NCBI GenBank assembly: GCA_016719385.1
Contig: JADJZA010000001.1
Span: forward strand, 806,001 to 870,000
Direction of reading: 5' to 3'
From: Candidatus Microthrix subdominans
GTDB lineage: Bacteria; Actinomycetota; Acidimicrobiia; Acidimicrobiales; Microtrichaceae
Length of the DNA: 64,000 bases
The position numbers were made by a program, and so were the translations under genes. This document shows positions 8,694-17,655 of this stretch, piece after piece. The notes beneath the pieces were generated by a model. It had not been told where the DNA came from and made no database searches. It worked only from the letters and a program-made list of their open reading frames with translations. Each line of letters begins with the position of its first letter. Positions within the stretch are counted from its first letter, which is position 1.

Positions 8694-8727
8694 CCCCGGA
8701 AACTGGCCTTACGGACGGTTTCCGGGG
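8694..8727. terminator. Stem-loop with perfect 10-bp stem
   Basis: CCCCGGAAAC at 8694-8703 pairs perfectly with GTTTCCGGGG at 8718-8727 around a 14-nt loop. It lies downstream of the secreted-protein gene on the minus strand. There is no clear T-tract, so it may be a terminator of the T-less type common in actinobacteria, or another structured element. The rest of 8496-8824 shows no gene. Confidence 0.5.
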
Positions 8728-8824
8728 CTCACCATAACTTCCCAGTTCTGCCGGCGGGTCAGGACCAACTAGCCCGCTCGGCCAGAATCTTGGACTCGTC
8801 TGGCTCTTCGCGATGGATCACTGG

Positions 8825-9217
8825 TCAGTTCGAACGAGCTCCGGCGGGATACGTGAACCACCATGACTGCTTGTTTCGCGAGGGGCGAATTGTGTAGTTG
8901 GATCCTTGAGGTGTGTTCCACCTGCACCTGACTCCGAACGAGATGCTGTTGCTGGTGCCGGTCCGCACTGGGATCCAAATGATGTCGTCGCCACCGTCAC
9001 GACCTTGCTTGCCAGTCGTGTGGTTGACGTACCAAACCTCGGTGACTTTGTTGGTCTTGAGAAGGCCTGGTCCCTTGGGGCACCACCCCGCCGACTGCGG
9101 GGCAATGCCGTAGACGCCGGCGTTGGCGGTCGCAGCGGATGCAGGTATAGACATCGTTGCCAAGACCATGGTGAGGCCAGCGGCGATAGCCGATATGCGT
9201 AAAAGTCGCGTGATCAT
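8825..9217 (-). CDS. Small secreted protein, unknown function
   Basis: A 130-aa protein with a clear Sec signal peptide: basic start (MITRLLR), hydrophobic core (AIAAGLTMVLATM) and a cleavage-type ASA near residue 28. The mature part is small, with two cysteines, and rich in Trp, Asn and Gly, which suggests a compact extracellular domain. An AAGGAACC ribosome site precedes ATG 9217. I do not recognise a family. It is the only gene between hsdR and hsdR fragment C, so it is a one-gene cassette in the array. The 227 bp up to hsdR (9218-9444) hold no gene. Confidence 0.6.
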   Translation of the reverse strand: MITRLLRISAIAAGLTMVLATMSIPASAATANAGVYGIAPQSAGWCPKGPGLLKTNKVTEVWYVNHTTGKQGRDGGDDIIWIPVRTGTSNSISFGVRCRWNTPQGSNYTIRPSRNKQSWWFTYPAGARSN

Positions 9218-9444
9218 GTTGGTACCCGGTTCCTTGATTCGTGCTCAGCTGAGCCTAATGTTGAAGGCAATCTAAGTTCCCTTTGAACCCCTGTCAATGG
9301 CCAATTTGGATTTGCCTCGGGATGGCTCGCAGGGTGCGGGTGGCAGCGCGATTGATCGTCGAATCTGAGATGAGGTCTCGGCGGTTTCGTATGGTTGTGT
9401 TCCAGAGCGACAGCCGTTGATTGAGTAGTGACCCGGGGTACTTC

Positions 9445-12400
9445 TCAGTTGTTCTCAGAGTTAGCGGGCCAGCGTTGGGCGATGTACTTCTGTTTCTCGA
9501 CGACGTCGAGGGCCACGGTGCCGTTCAGCTTCCGTACGTAGAACTCGGTGAGCTGCTCCTTGGGGCCGCCGGGCTTCTGCTTGATCACCTTGGCGTCGAC
9601 GGGGAACCCGGAGGGGTCGACCTGTACCCGGCAAATGTCGTGTCCGTCGACGTGGTGCATCTGTGCCCGCACGTTCGTGACCGCTGCGTCGCCCATCGAC
9701 GTCGAGATGATGTTCGACAGGTGCTGTTGGAACCAGTCCCGCGGATCACGGTCTTGCTTGGATCGGCTGGCGTAGTCGGCCTCCAGCCCGTGGATGGTGC
9801 CGTCATCGGCCACGCCGATCAGCAGCGTGCCGCCCTCTCGCCCGTTCATGAACGCAGCGATCGTCTTCAGTGTGGCGCTCTCGAGTGGCTTGAACGTCTC
9901 GCCCGAGTCGGCGTGGGTGCGCAGGGTGGCCTTGTACTCCAGGGTCGATGACTCGCGGTCGGGGCCGAGGAGTTCGGTCACGTCGCAGTGTTCCTGGTGG
10001 GCCACTTTGGCCTTGCCCTGGATGAACGGCAGGTACGCCTTCAACACCTCGGCCTGGAGGTCGGGGTTGTCGATGTAGGTCAGCGCCATGTCCTCGGAGA
10101 CGCCGAGCTGGTCGAGCACGCCCGACTGGAACTCCTTTTCCAGGATCAGCCCGAAGTTCTCGGGTGAGTTGGCCGATGCCTGCTGTTGGATGTCGCTGCG
10201 ACCGACCAGCTTCTCGGCGACGGTGTCGTAGAACACCCGATCGCGGGGGTCCCAGTTGGTGCCGAAGCGCTCGTTGAGCAGGGCGATGATGTTGGACAGC
10301 GGCTCGGGTTCGGGCTCGTGCATCTTGCCGGTGCCACCGAAGATCGACACCACCTCGCCGACGGTGCCGTCCAGGGTGACCGACCCCTCAAAGGTCTGCT
10401 CCAGCTTCAGGTGGGTCAGCTCCACGTCGGGGTGCACCGCCACCGACCCGTCGGCCTTCACAAACGCTGCGAGGGCCTTGCAGTACAGGTAGTCGCGTTC
10501 CAGCTTGATGTCGGTGAACGCCACCACCTGCGACAAAAACGCGTAGGTGCGCACGAACCGGTTGAGGGTGTCGCGGAACCGTTCCTGTTCGTCCTCGTCC
10601 AAGTTGTGCTTGAACCGGTCGATCGCCGGCGCCAACGCGGCGTGCACCCGGCCGGTCACCCCAGGCCCATTGGACATCAGCAGCTCGACGGTGCGTTCGA
10701 TCTCGTCGGGCCACAGCACCCCAAACTCGTCGAGCGCATGGCGGGTGTCGTAGAGCAGGTTGGGGTCGGTGGGCGGCGCCACCGTCTCGCCGTACCAGGG
10801 CTCGAACGACGCCCGGATGTCGTCGGCGTCGTTGCGGAAGTCCAGCACGAAGGTGCCGTCCTTGCGCACCCCGTCGCGGTCGTAGGTGCGGTTGAGGCGC
10901 GACAGCGTCTGCACGGTGGCCAGGCCGTTCAGCGGCTTGTCGACGTACATCGCATACAGCTTCGGCTGGTCAAACCCGGTCTGGTACTTCTCGGCCACCA
11001 CCAAAATCTGCCACTCCGAAGTGTCGAACTCGGTCGGGGTCTGGCGGTCGGGGAAGCCGTTCATCGACGACTCGGTCTCGGTGCCACCGTCCAGGTCCAA
11101 CGAGCCGGAGAACGCCACCAGCACCCCAACGTCGGTGTAGCCCTTGTCGTTGACGTACTTGCGCAGCGCAAGCACGTAGCGGGCGGCGTGCTCCCGCGAC
11201 GACGTCACCACCATCGCCTTGGCCATACCCCCGATGCGCTGGGCCACGTGCGCCCGGAAATGCTCGACGATCACCTCCGCCTTCTGACCCAGCGTGTGCG
11301 GGTGCAGCCCCACTGACTTGGCGATCGCCGCCCTGGCCTTGCCCGGGTCGTACTCGGGGTCGTCCGGTGTAGTGCTCTCGATGTTCCAGTAGGTCTGGTA
11401 CGTGACGTAGCTGGCCAGCACGTCGAGGATGAACCCCTCCTCGATCGCCTGGCGCATCGAGTACAGGTGGAACGGCACGTGCCGCCCGGTGCCGTGGTCC
11501 ATGCGACCGAACAGCTCCAACGTGCGGGCCTTCGGCGTGGCGGTGAACGCAAAGAACGACAGGTTGGGCTGCTTACCCCGGGCCGCCACCGCTGCGGCCA
11601 GCGCGTCCTCTGCCGGGTCGGTCAGCTCGTCCGGCGCCGCGGCGCCGTCGGCCGACCCCAGCACCTGCTTCAGCTTCGTGGCCGAGTCGCCGGTTTGGCT
11701 GCTGTGGGCCTCGTCCACGATCACCGCATAGGTGCGGTCGGGCAGCGAGTCGATCTTGTCGGTGACGTACGGAAACTTCTGCAGCGTCGTGATGATGATG
11801 CGGGCCCGCTGGCCGGTCAGCGCATCGGCCAACTGGGTCGAGTCCTCATCGATCCGCTGCACCACCCCGTGCACGTGCTCGAACTGATAGATCGTGTCCT
11901 GCAACTGCTGGTCGAGCACCCGCCGGTCGGTGATCACCACCACCTTGTCGAACACCTTCTCGTCGGCGTCGTTGTGCAGCGACGACAGCCGGTGCGCCAG
12001 CCAGGCGATCGTGTTGCTCTTGCCTGATCCGGCCGAGTGCTGCACCAGGTAGTCGTCCCCGGCGCCGTTGCTGCGGGCGGCGGCGCTCATGGCGAGCACC
12101 GCATCCCACTGGTGGAACCGGGGGAAGATGGTGACCGGCGCCTGCTTCTTCGAGCCCTTCGGCGTGGGCTCCACGTGGACGAAACGGTTCAGCAGGTCCA
12201 GCCAGGCGTTGCGTTGCCACACCCGTTCCCACAGGTAAGCGGTGCGGTGGCCGGTGGGGTTGGCCGGATTGCCGGCTCCCAGTTCGTGGCCACGGTTGAA
12301 GGGAAGGAACCGGGTGGTCTTGCCCGCCAAGCGTGTCGTCATCGCCGCCTGCTCGGTGTCGACGGCAAAGTGCACCACCGCCCGACGCAGCAATGTGTTC

Positions 12401-12957
12401 TTTGGATCTCGATCGGTGCGGTACTGCTCGATGGCCTGCGCCACCGTCTGCCCGGTCAGACCGTTCTTCAACTCGGCGGTTGCTACTGGCACCCCATTGA
12501 CGAACAGGCACAGGTCCAGCGACTTGTTAGTGCCCGGCTCATAGGGCAGCTGCCGGGTGACGGTCAGCCGGTTCTTGCCGTAGCGCTCGATCAGCTGGGG
12601 CGAGAGCCCCGACGCCGGCCGGAAGAACGCCAGCTTGATCGTTTGGCCTAGGTCGACCACGCCGTGGCGCAACACGTCGACGGTTCTGCGAGTGTTTAGG
12701 GCTTGGGCGAGCCGGTCGGCGAAGCCTTTCTGGGCCTTGGTGATGTCGCCGCCGTAGAGCGTCACCAACTTGTCCCATTCGGCGGCCTGAGTGCTGCCGA
12801 TGAACTTGAACAACTCGGCGGTGTCCAGCGCCCTCTCCGCGTCGAAGTCCGGCTGTGGATCCTTGGGGTTGCCGACCTTCACGGTGTCGTAGCCGCCGGA
12901 GCCGACCAGCCAATCGGCGATGAATGTCTCGAACGCTGCCTCGTCGACGTTGCTCAT
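9445..12957 (-). CDS. hsdR: Type I restriction enzyme R subunit with C-terminal AlbA_2-like domain
   Basis: A 1170-aa motor and endonuclease subunit. An HSDR_N nuclease-type segment (SLDLCLFVNGVPVATAELKN, ~145-165) is followed by Walker A HSAGSGKSN (~307), DEAH-box VDEAHSS (~415) and helicase motifs such as EKYQTGFDQP. It cuts unmodified DNA after ATP-driven translocation, with HsdM and HsdS. Unusually, residues ~1000-1110 form an AlbA_2/Schlafen-like domain (LEYKATLRTHADSGETF ... GREGGTLLIGVADDG), extending the usual protein. It overlaps hsdS by ATGA and ends the operon. Its 3' end is the sequence found three more times to the left. All motifs look intact. Confidence 0.93.
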   Translation of the reverse strand: MSNVDEAAFETFIADWLVGSGGYDTVKVGNPKDPQPDFDAERALDTAELFKFIGSTQAAEWDKLVTLYGGDITKAQKGFADRLAQALNTRRTVDVLRHGVVDLGQTIKLAFFRPASGLSPQLIERYGKNRLTVTRQLPYEPGTNKSLDLCLFVNGVPVATAELKNGLTGQTVAQAIEQYRTDRDPKNTLLRRAVVHFAVDTEQAAMTTRLAGKTTRFLPFNRGHELGAGNPANPTGHRTAYLWERVWQRNAWLDLLNRFVHVEPTPKGSKKQAPVTIFPRFHQWDAVLAMSAAARSNGAGDDYLVQHSAGSGKSNTIAWLAHRLSSLHNDADEKVFDKVVVITDRRVLDQQLQDTIYQFEHVHGVVQRIDEDSTQLADALTGQRARIIITTLQKFPYVTDKIDSLPDRTYAVIVDEAHSSQTGDSATKLKQVLGSADGAAAPDELTDPAEDALAAAVAARGKQPNLSFFAFTATPKARTLELFGRMDHGTGRHVPFHLYSMRQAIEEGFILDVLASYVTYQTYWNIESTTPDDPEYDPGKARAAIAKSVGLHPHTLGQKAEVIVEHFRAHVAQRIGGMAKAMVVTSSREHAARYVLALRKYVNDKGYTDVGVLVAFSGSLDLDGGTETESSMNGFPDRQTPTEFDTSEWQILVVAEKYQTGFDQPKLYAMYVDKPLNGLATVQTLSRLNRTYDRDGVRKDGTFVLDFRNDADDIRASFEPWYGETVAPPTDPNLLYDTRHALDEFGVLWPDEIERTVELLMSNGPGVTGRVHAALAPAIDRFKHNLDEDEQERFRDTLNRFVRTYAFLSQVVAFTDIKLERDYLYCKALAAFVKADGSVAVHPDVELTHLKLEQTFEGSVTLDGTVGEVVSIFGGTGKMHEPEPEPLSNIIALLNERFGTNWDPRDRVFYDTVAEKLVGRSDIQQQASANSPENFGLILEKEFQSGVLDQLGVSEDMALTYIDNPDLQAEVLKAYLPFIQGKAKVAHQEHCDVTELLGPDRESSTLEYKATLRTHADSGETFKPLESATLKTIAAFMNGREGGTLLIGVADDGTIHGLEADYASRSKQDRDPRDWFQQHLSNIISTSMGDAAVTNVRAQMHHVDGHDICRVQVDPSGFPVDAKVIKQKPGGPKEQLTEFYVRKLNGTVALDVVEKQKYIAQRWPANSENN

Positions 12958-14228
12958 GCCGCCACCCCCAGGATCTCCAACTCGCCGGTGACGGCAGCGG
13001 TGATCAACGCCTGCCGCCGTTCGTTCAGTAGGTCGATCTGCTGGTTCAACTGCGAGGTGGTTGCGCCTATCTTCTTGCGTGTGGCGTCAAGTTGCCGAAC
13101 AATCTCGCGTTGCTCCTCGATCGGTGGCCAAGGGAACCGATGCTCACGCAGCTTCTCCCCGGTAAGGTGGACGATGGTCGCCTGGTTGCCTTCCACCGCG
13201 AAGACATTCATCTTTGCAGCCGCCCAGAACGCGTACATGGTGTACCGAGGCTCGGCATCACCAATTGGTCGGACTCGATGGATGGCCTTCTGGAAGTAGA
13301 CATCTGTTTGGGTTCCCGGCCAGACCGCTGCCCTGCCGACCTCGCCACCTTCGCACACGAGTAGGTCACCCTTCTCCAGGCTGCATCGGGCCCGATCATT
13401 CGCATCGAACGTCATCGTCGGAAGGTCGGTCAGGTCGAGACGGTCCCATTGGACGTTGGTGTTTTTCACGTACCGATGCTGTTCTGGGCCCGAGGCCGCA
13501 GAGGCGCTCAACATCTTGCCCAGTTGTGTCGAGTGGGTCGCTCCCAGCCACGGGCTGTCCCAGTGGCTGGGAATGGTGTCCAACCACGGAATCTGGGTGC
13601 CCTGGCGAGAAGACGCCGGTGAAGTAACGGTCCCGCTCACCGCTGAGAAGATCTGGGAATCGACCTTCTCTACGAGGAGTTCGATCATGCGGCGCTTCTT
13701 GGTGATGAGGGCGTCGATGCGGGTGGTCTCGGCGTCGAGGTAGTCGGCAATCGCTCGCTGCTCCGCCATAGGTATGTAGGTCATCGGGAGCGACCGGACC
13801 CGTTCTGCTGAGATGTGAAAAATGTTCGCCCCCGTTGCAATACCGGCGAACAGACCATCCGCGAAAGCATGGCGACACCACCACGCAAGGAACCTGCCGT
13901 CCGTTGATGGTCGCGACCGCAATCGCAGGAGCGTGTTCTGGAAACACACGGTGCCTTCGATGTCGGTCATCCAGACTGCGGAAGCCCCTACGGCTGAGAG
14001 GCTCCCGGACCCCTCAGTGACGAGCACGTCCCCCCGTTTCAGCGCAAAGGTCTCCTGCTCTTTGGGGTCGAAGTTCATCTCGCCGACGTCATCGAGATCT
14101 AGGAACCCGTCGTTTACGTTTGCAGCCCTCAGGTACGGAGTCATGTGTGGGCCGTCGGCGTGTTGTGGGGATCGCTGCCTCCCAAGCGCAACCTCGGCAT
14201 AGGCCCGCAGCGGTCGGACCTGGGTCAC
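12954..14228 (-). CDS. hsdS: Type I restriction specificity subunit S
   Basis: A 424-aa protein with two target-recognition domains, each followed by a long helix. The first helix lies around AEQRAIADYLDAETTRIDAL and the second around IEEQREIVRQLDATRKKIG, the standard HsdS repeat of TRD plus conserved region. It gives DNA sequence specificity to both methylation and restriction. It starts with GTG at 14228, overlapping the hsdM stop (GTGA), and ends overlapping hsdR. The frame is intact. The recognised sequence cannot be predicted from here. Confidence 0.93.
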   Translation of the reverse strand: MTQVRPLRAYAEVALGRQRSPQHADGPHMTPYLRAANVNDGFLDLDDVGEMNFDPKEQETFALKRGDVLVTEGSGSLSAVGASAVWMTDIEGTVCFQNTLLRLRSRPSTDGRFLAWWCRHAFADGLFAGIATGANIFHISAERVRSLPMTYIPMAEQRAIADYLDAETTRIDALITKKRRMIELLVEKVDSQIFSAVSGTVTSPASSRQGTQIPWLDTIPSHWDSPWLGATHSTQLGKMLSASAASGPEQHRYVKNTNVQWDRLDLTDLPTMTFDANDRARCSLEKGDLLVCEGGEVGRAAVWPGTQTDVYFQKAIHRVRPIGDAEPRYTMYAFWAAAKMNVFAVEGNQATIVHLTGEKLREHRFPWPPIEEQREIVRQLDATRKKIGATTSQLNQQIDLLNERRQALITAAVTGELEILGVAA

Positions 14229-16288
14229 TCGGTCACCTCGGCGAGGAGGTCCTGGATCTCCGTCTCCAGCTGCTTGATCTCGGCGTCGATCTCGTCGAGC
14301 GGGCGGGGTGGGGTGTAGGTGTAGAAGTGCCGGGTGAGCGGGATTTCGTACCCGATCTTGGTCTTGTCGTAATCGACCCAGGCGTCGGGCACATACGGGT
14401 GAACTTCGGCGGTCATGTAGTCGTCGATGGCGGTGCGGTACTCGATGCTCTGGAGCCTGCCGTCGACGTCGGCCTCGTAGGTGACGGGCTTGGCGGGGAG
14501 TGGGACGTTCTCGTTGTCGCGTAGGTCGGGGTCGGGCTGGACGTTGCCCTTGCTGTCGGTCACCGGGTCGGCGTCTGGGTCGCGGACGGCGAACGCAGCG
14601 ACGATTGCATCCACCAGCGGCTTCTTGGCGTCGACACCCGCCCGCTTCAGCGCGGTCTTGGCTAGATCGCGCAACTCGTCGTCAGTTTCGTGGGAGCGAA
14701 TGCTGTGGCCCAGGTCGGCGATGATCGAGTTCTGGTCGTCCTCGGTGAGTTTGGCGAACTTCTTGTCGGCCCGGAGCGCCTCGACGCCGTCGTCGGTGAC
14801 CTCCCAGCGCAGGCGCAGCGGCCGTTCGACGGTGATGCGCAGGAAGCCGAACGCCTCGTTGGGGAAGACCTTGACGCTGGGCTTGGGACCGTCGCCGTTG
14901 TCGTCGGCGCTGCCGCCGTCGACCTCGGTGAACTCGCCGTAGGCACGGACGATGTCGGCGATCTGGTTGTCGCTCACCTGCTTGCGCTTCTCGCCCAGGC
15001 TCTTGCGCATCTTCACGAAGCACTCGCTGGCGTCGATGAGTTGCACCTTGCCCCGGCGTTCGGGGGCCTTGCGGTTGGTCACGACCCAGATGTAGGTCGA
15101 GATGCCGGTGTTGTAGAAGAGCTGGTCGGGAAGGGCGACGATCGCCTCCAGCCAGTCGTTCTCGATGATCCAGCGCCGGATCTCGGACTCGCCCGACCCG
15201 GCCGCACCGGTGAACAGCGGCGAGCCGTTGAACACGATGGCCACCCGCGAGCCGCCGTCGGCCACCGGCTTCATCTTGGAGATGGCGTTCTGGAGGAACA
15301 GGAAGCTGCCGTCGTTGATGCGGGGCAGGCCGGCACCGAAGCGCCCGGCGAAACCCCGCTGGTTGTGCTCGTCCTTGACTGCTTCGGCCACCTTCTTCCA
15401 CTCCACGCCGAAGGGCGGGTTCTGGATGGAGTAGTCCACCTTGAGGCCGGCGTGGCCGTCCTCGGAGAAGCTGTTGCCGTAGGCGATGTTGGTGGCGTCC
15501 TGGCCCTTCAACATCATGTCGGAGCGGCAGATGGCGTAGGTCTCGGCGTTCAACTCCTGGCCGTACACCTGGAGCTTGGCGGCGGGGTTGAGCTCGCGCA
15601 GGCGGTCCTCGGCCACCGACAACATGCCGCCGGTGCCACAGGCGCCGTCGTAGATCGTCTTGATGGCGCCCGGCTTGGTCAGCTGGTCGTCGTCCTCGAT
15701 GAACAACAGGTCGACCATCAGGCGGATGACCTCGCGAGGGGTGAAGTGCTCGCCAGCGGTCTCGTTGGACAGCTCGGAGAACTTCCGGATCAGTTCCTCG
15801 TACAGGTAGCCCATCTCCAGATTGGAGACCTTGTCGGGGTGCAGGTCGATCTCGGCGAACTTGGACATCACCAGGTAGAGCAGCTTGGAGCGGTCGAGCC
15901 GGTTGATCTGGGTGGTGAAGTCGAACTTGTCGAGCACGTCGCGGGCCGAGGCGGAGAAGCTGGCGATGTAGTGCCGGAGGTTGTCCGCCAGGTCGTCGGG
16001 GGCGGCGACCAGTGTGGCGAAGTCGAACCGAGAGGTGTTGTAGAACTGCTCGCCGGCCTCCTTCTGGAGGATCGGGTCGAGGTTGTGGACCTTGCCCGCC
16101 AGCTGCGCGGCCCGGTCGAGCACGGCCTGCTTGGTGGGCTCGAGCACGCAGTCCAGGCGGCGCAGCACGGTGAGGGGCAGGATCACCTTGCCGTACTCGG
16201 ACTGCTTGTAGTCGCCCCGCAGCAGGTCGGCGACCGACCAGATGAATACTTCGTGGTTCTGGATGGTGTTCGAGTCACCCGAGGTCAT
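14225..16288 (-). CDS. hsdM: Type I restriction N6-adenine methyltransferase subunit M
   Basis: A 687-aa methyltransferase. An N-terminal HsdM_N helical domain is followed by the SAM motif DGACGTGG (~212-219) and the catalytic NPPFGVEW (~288-295). With HsdS it methylates adenine in the target site. I use ATG 16288 (MTSGDSNTIQNHE) because a GGGAG ribosome site lies about 10 nt upstream and the two partial copies elsewhere share this start; a frame extends to 16405 but without support. First gene of the hsdMSR operon. Its 5' half and upstream region are duplicated at 19099-20120, and a shorter part at 33172-33430. Confidence 0.92.
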   Translation of the reverse strand: MTSGDSNTIQNHEVFIWSVADLLRGDYKQSEYGKVILPLTVLRRLDCVLEPTKQAVLDRAAQLAGKVHNLDPILQKEAGEQFYNTSRFDFATLVAAPDDLADNLRHYIASFSASARDVLDKFDFTTQINRLDRSKLLYLVMSKFAEIDLHPDKVSNLEMGYLYEELIRKFSELSNETAGEHFTPREVIRLMVDLLFIEDDDQLTKPGAIKTIYDGACGTGGMLSVAEDRLRELNPAAKLQVYGQELNAETYAICRSDMMLKGQDATNIAYGNSFSEDGHAGLKVDYSIQNPPFGVEWKKVAEAVKDEHNQRGFAGRFGAGLPRINDGSFLFLQNAISKMKPVADGGSRVAIVFNGSPLFTGAAGSGESEIRRWIIENDWLEAIVALPDQLFYNTGISTYIWVVTNRKAPERRGKVQLIDASECFVKMRKSLGEKRKQVSDNQIADIVRAYGEFTEVDGGSADDNGDGPKPSVKVFPNEAFGFLRITVERPLRLRWEVTDDGVEALRADKKFAKLTEDDQNSIIADLGHSIRSHETDDELRDLAKTALKRAGVDAKKPLVDAIVAAFAVRDPDADPVTDSKGNVQPDPDLRDNENVPLPAKPVTYEADVDGRLQSIEYRTAIDDYMTAEVHPYVPDAWVDYDKTKIGYEIPLTRHFYTYTPPRPLDEIDAEIKQLETEIQDLLAEVTE

Positions 16289-16760
16289 CGTGTTGCAGTG
16301 CTCCCAAGTTGGTGAGAGCCCATCGTGACACCCCGGCCGGTTCGTGCGCTCAATCCTGTGGGCGACGGCGCCGTAGCGCCCTTCTCGTTGTTCACCAGCA
16401 GCCACCGGGCTATGTATCCGCCGGTGGCCCTGGGAGATCCTTCCTCTCCGCGCGCTGCTGGCTCAGCCAGCCCTTCCGGTAGAACGACTTTCCCTCGTCA
16501 CTCGGGAAGGGGAAGTTCGGATCGGAGAAATCAAGCCTCCCAGGCGTTAGCGATGGCCATAGCGTTGGCGCTACCCAGCCTATCACACGATGCTGGTTGG
16601 GGTGATCCTCTGGAGTTGGCCCGTTTGGCTGGCAGGAACGCCACCCACTGTGCGTAGTTGAGCGCCGAGGCGGTTCCCGGCCGTGAATCCGATCTTGCCG
16701 ACGTTGGCTGCGGTGACCCCATACCGGTGAGCAACATTGCGGCGAAACAGGCCGAGGTGA
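16289..16760 (-). repeat. Duplicated hsdM upstream region with a gene fragment (repeat copy 1)
   Basis: This stretch is a direct repeat of about 19640-20120. The first ~120 bp upstream of hsdM are almost identical in both. The rest (about 16430-16760) is a frameshifted 3' fragment of the 488-aa gene at 19755-21221, still showing LNYAQW and NSRGSPQPAS on the minus strand. The match ends at about 16760, inside the 5' part of the TIGR04255 gene. It shows that the gene order '488-aa gene then hsdM' existed before the cassette 16760-19099 arrived. Confidence 0.8.
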
Positions 16761-17365
16761 TCTTCACCGCCGGGCCTGAACGGGCGAACGCCAATACCAA
16801 GCAGCCTCAGCCGGGATGGCAATTCAAGTCGGATGACGAACAGTGGACCATCACGCTGCAGACGAGCTACTTCTCCTTAGAGACCAGTGCGTACGTCGAT
16901 TGGGACGACTTTCGAGAGAGATTCCAGGAGCTCCTAGATGCGGTTGTCGATCAGTACAACCCAAAGCTGCAACAGCGGATCGGACTGAGGTATCTCGACG
17001 AGATCGAGCGGCCAAGCGCAAAGGAGCCATCGGATTGGACCGGGCTCATTCAACCGGGGGTGTTGGGGCCGCTGGGCGATCCCGAGGTCGGACCCTCCGT
17101 CAGAGCAGCCCAACAGGTGATTGAGTTCGAGGGACCCGAACAGACCAGGGTCACCCTCCGCCACGGATGTGAACCTCTGGCAAGCGGCGGTGGGACGGCC
17201 TACAGGCTCGACCATGACTGCTCACGTCAGCGGGGACGACCATTCGAGAGCGCGGACATCGTGGAGACCCTTGAGGCGCTTCACACCCTGGCTTTGCAGG
17301 TGTTCCAGAAGGCCATCACCCCAGAGCTCCACAACGAGTTGAGGGGTGGGGGTGTGTCAGAGTGA
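16658..17365 (+). pseudogene. TIGR04255 family protein, 5' end replaced by repeat sequence
   Basis: From about residue 35 onward the protein matches the TIGR04255 pattern: a WQFKSDDEQWTITL strand, FSLETSAYVDWDDFRERF, and the RIGLRYLDEIE hallmark. The first ~34 codons are read from the antisense of the hsdM upstream repeat, so the native N-terminus is missing. It may still be translated from ATG 16658 but is probably non-functional. TIGR04255 proteins are sporadically distributed and often sit beside an XRE-type regulator, as here. It overlaps the next gene by GTGA. Confidence 0.65.
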
Positions 17366-17655
17366 AGGAGATGAGCCTCGTGGAGTCCACCCCATTCGCA
17401 GCCCATGACATCGACTGCCGCTATGTGGACACCACTACTTTTTCCAGCCCTTCGCCGCTGCTGGCGAATCATTGGCAGTGCGACCTGCTTTCGAGCGGTG
17501 CCCTATTCAGAAGCTCGACCTGGGATCTGGTTGTCACAGGTGCTGCTGAGAGCATCAGCGCCTTAACGGAACAACTCCAGGCTTCGATGGCAACCATGGT
17601 GACGTCGCTGAGCCCCCTCCGAGTTGCCCCGCTGGTTGATCTCAGGAGTCGCTGA
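17362..17655 (+). CDS. Hypothetical protein between TIGR04255 and XRE genes
   Basis: A 97-aa protein starting with GTG overlapping the previous stop (GTGA) and overlapping the next frame by about 30 nt, so the three genes form one operon. It has no recognisable motif, signal or membrane segment; the C-terminal half is helical (ISALTEQLQASMATMV). Probably an accessory subunit of the TIGR04255/XRE pair. Confidence 0.45.
   Translation: MKEMSLVESTPFAAHDIDCRYVDTTTFSSPSPLLANHWQCDLLSSGALFRSSTWDLVVTGAAESISALTEQLQASMATMVTSLSPLRVAPLVDLRSR

Noticed and set aside
10186..11316. 376-codon open frame antisense to hsdR
   Set aside because: Shadow of hsdR: no start signal and no domain pattern.
14690..16315. 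541-codon open frame antisense to hsdM
   Set aside because: High-GC genes often leave the opposite strand open; the protein is low-complexity (Val/Leu/Asp/Gly-rich) and hsdM on the other strand has full motifs.
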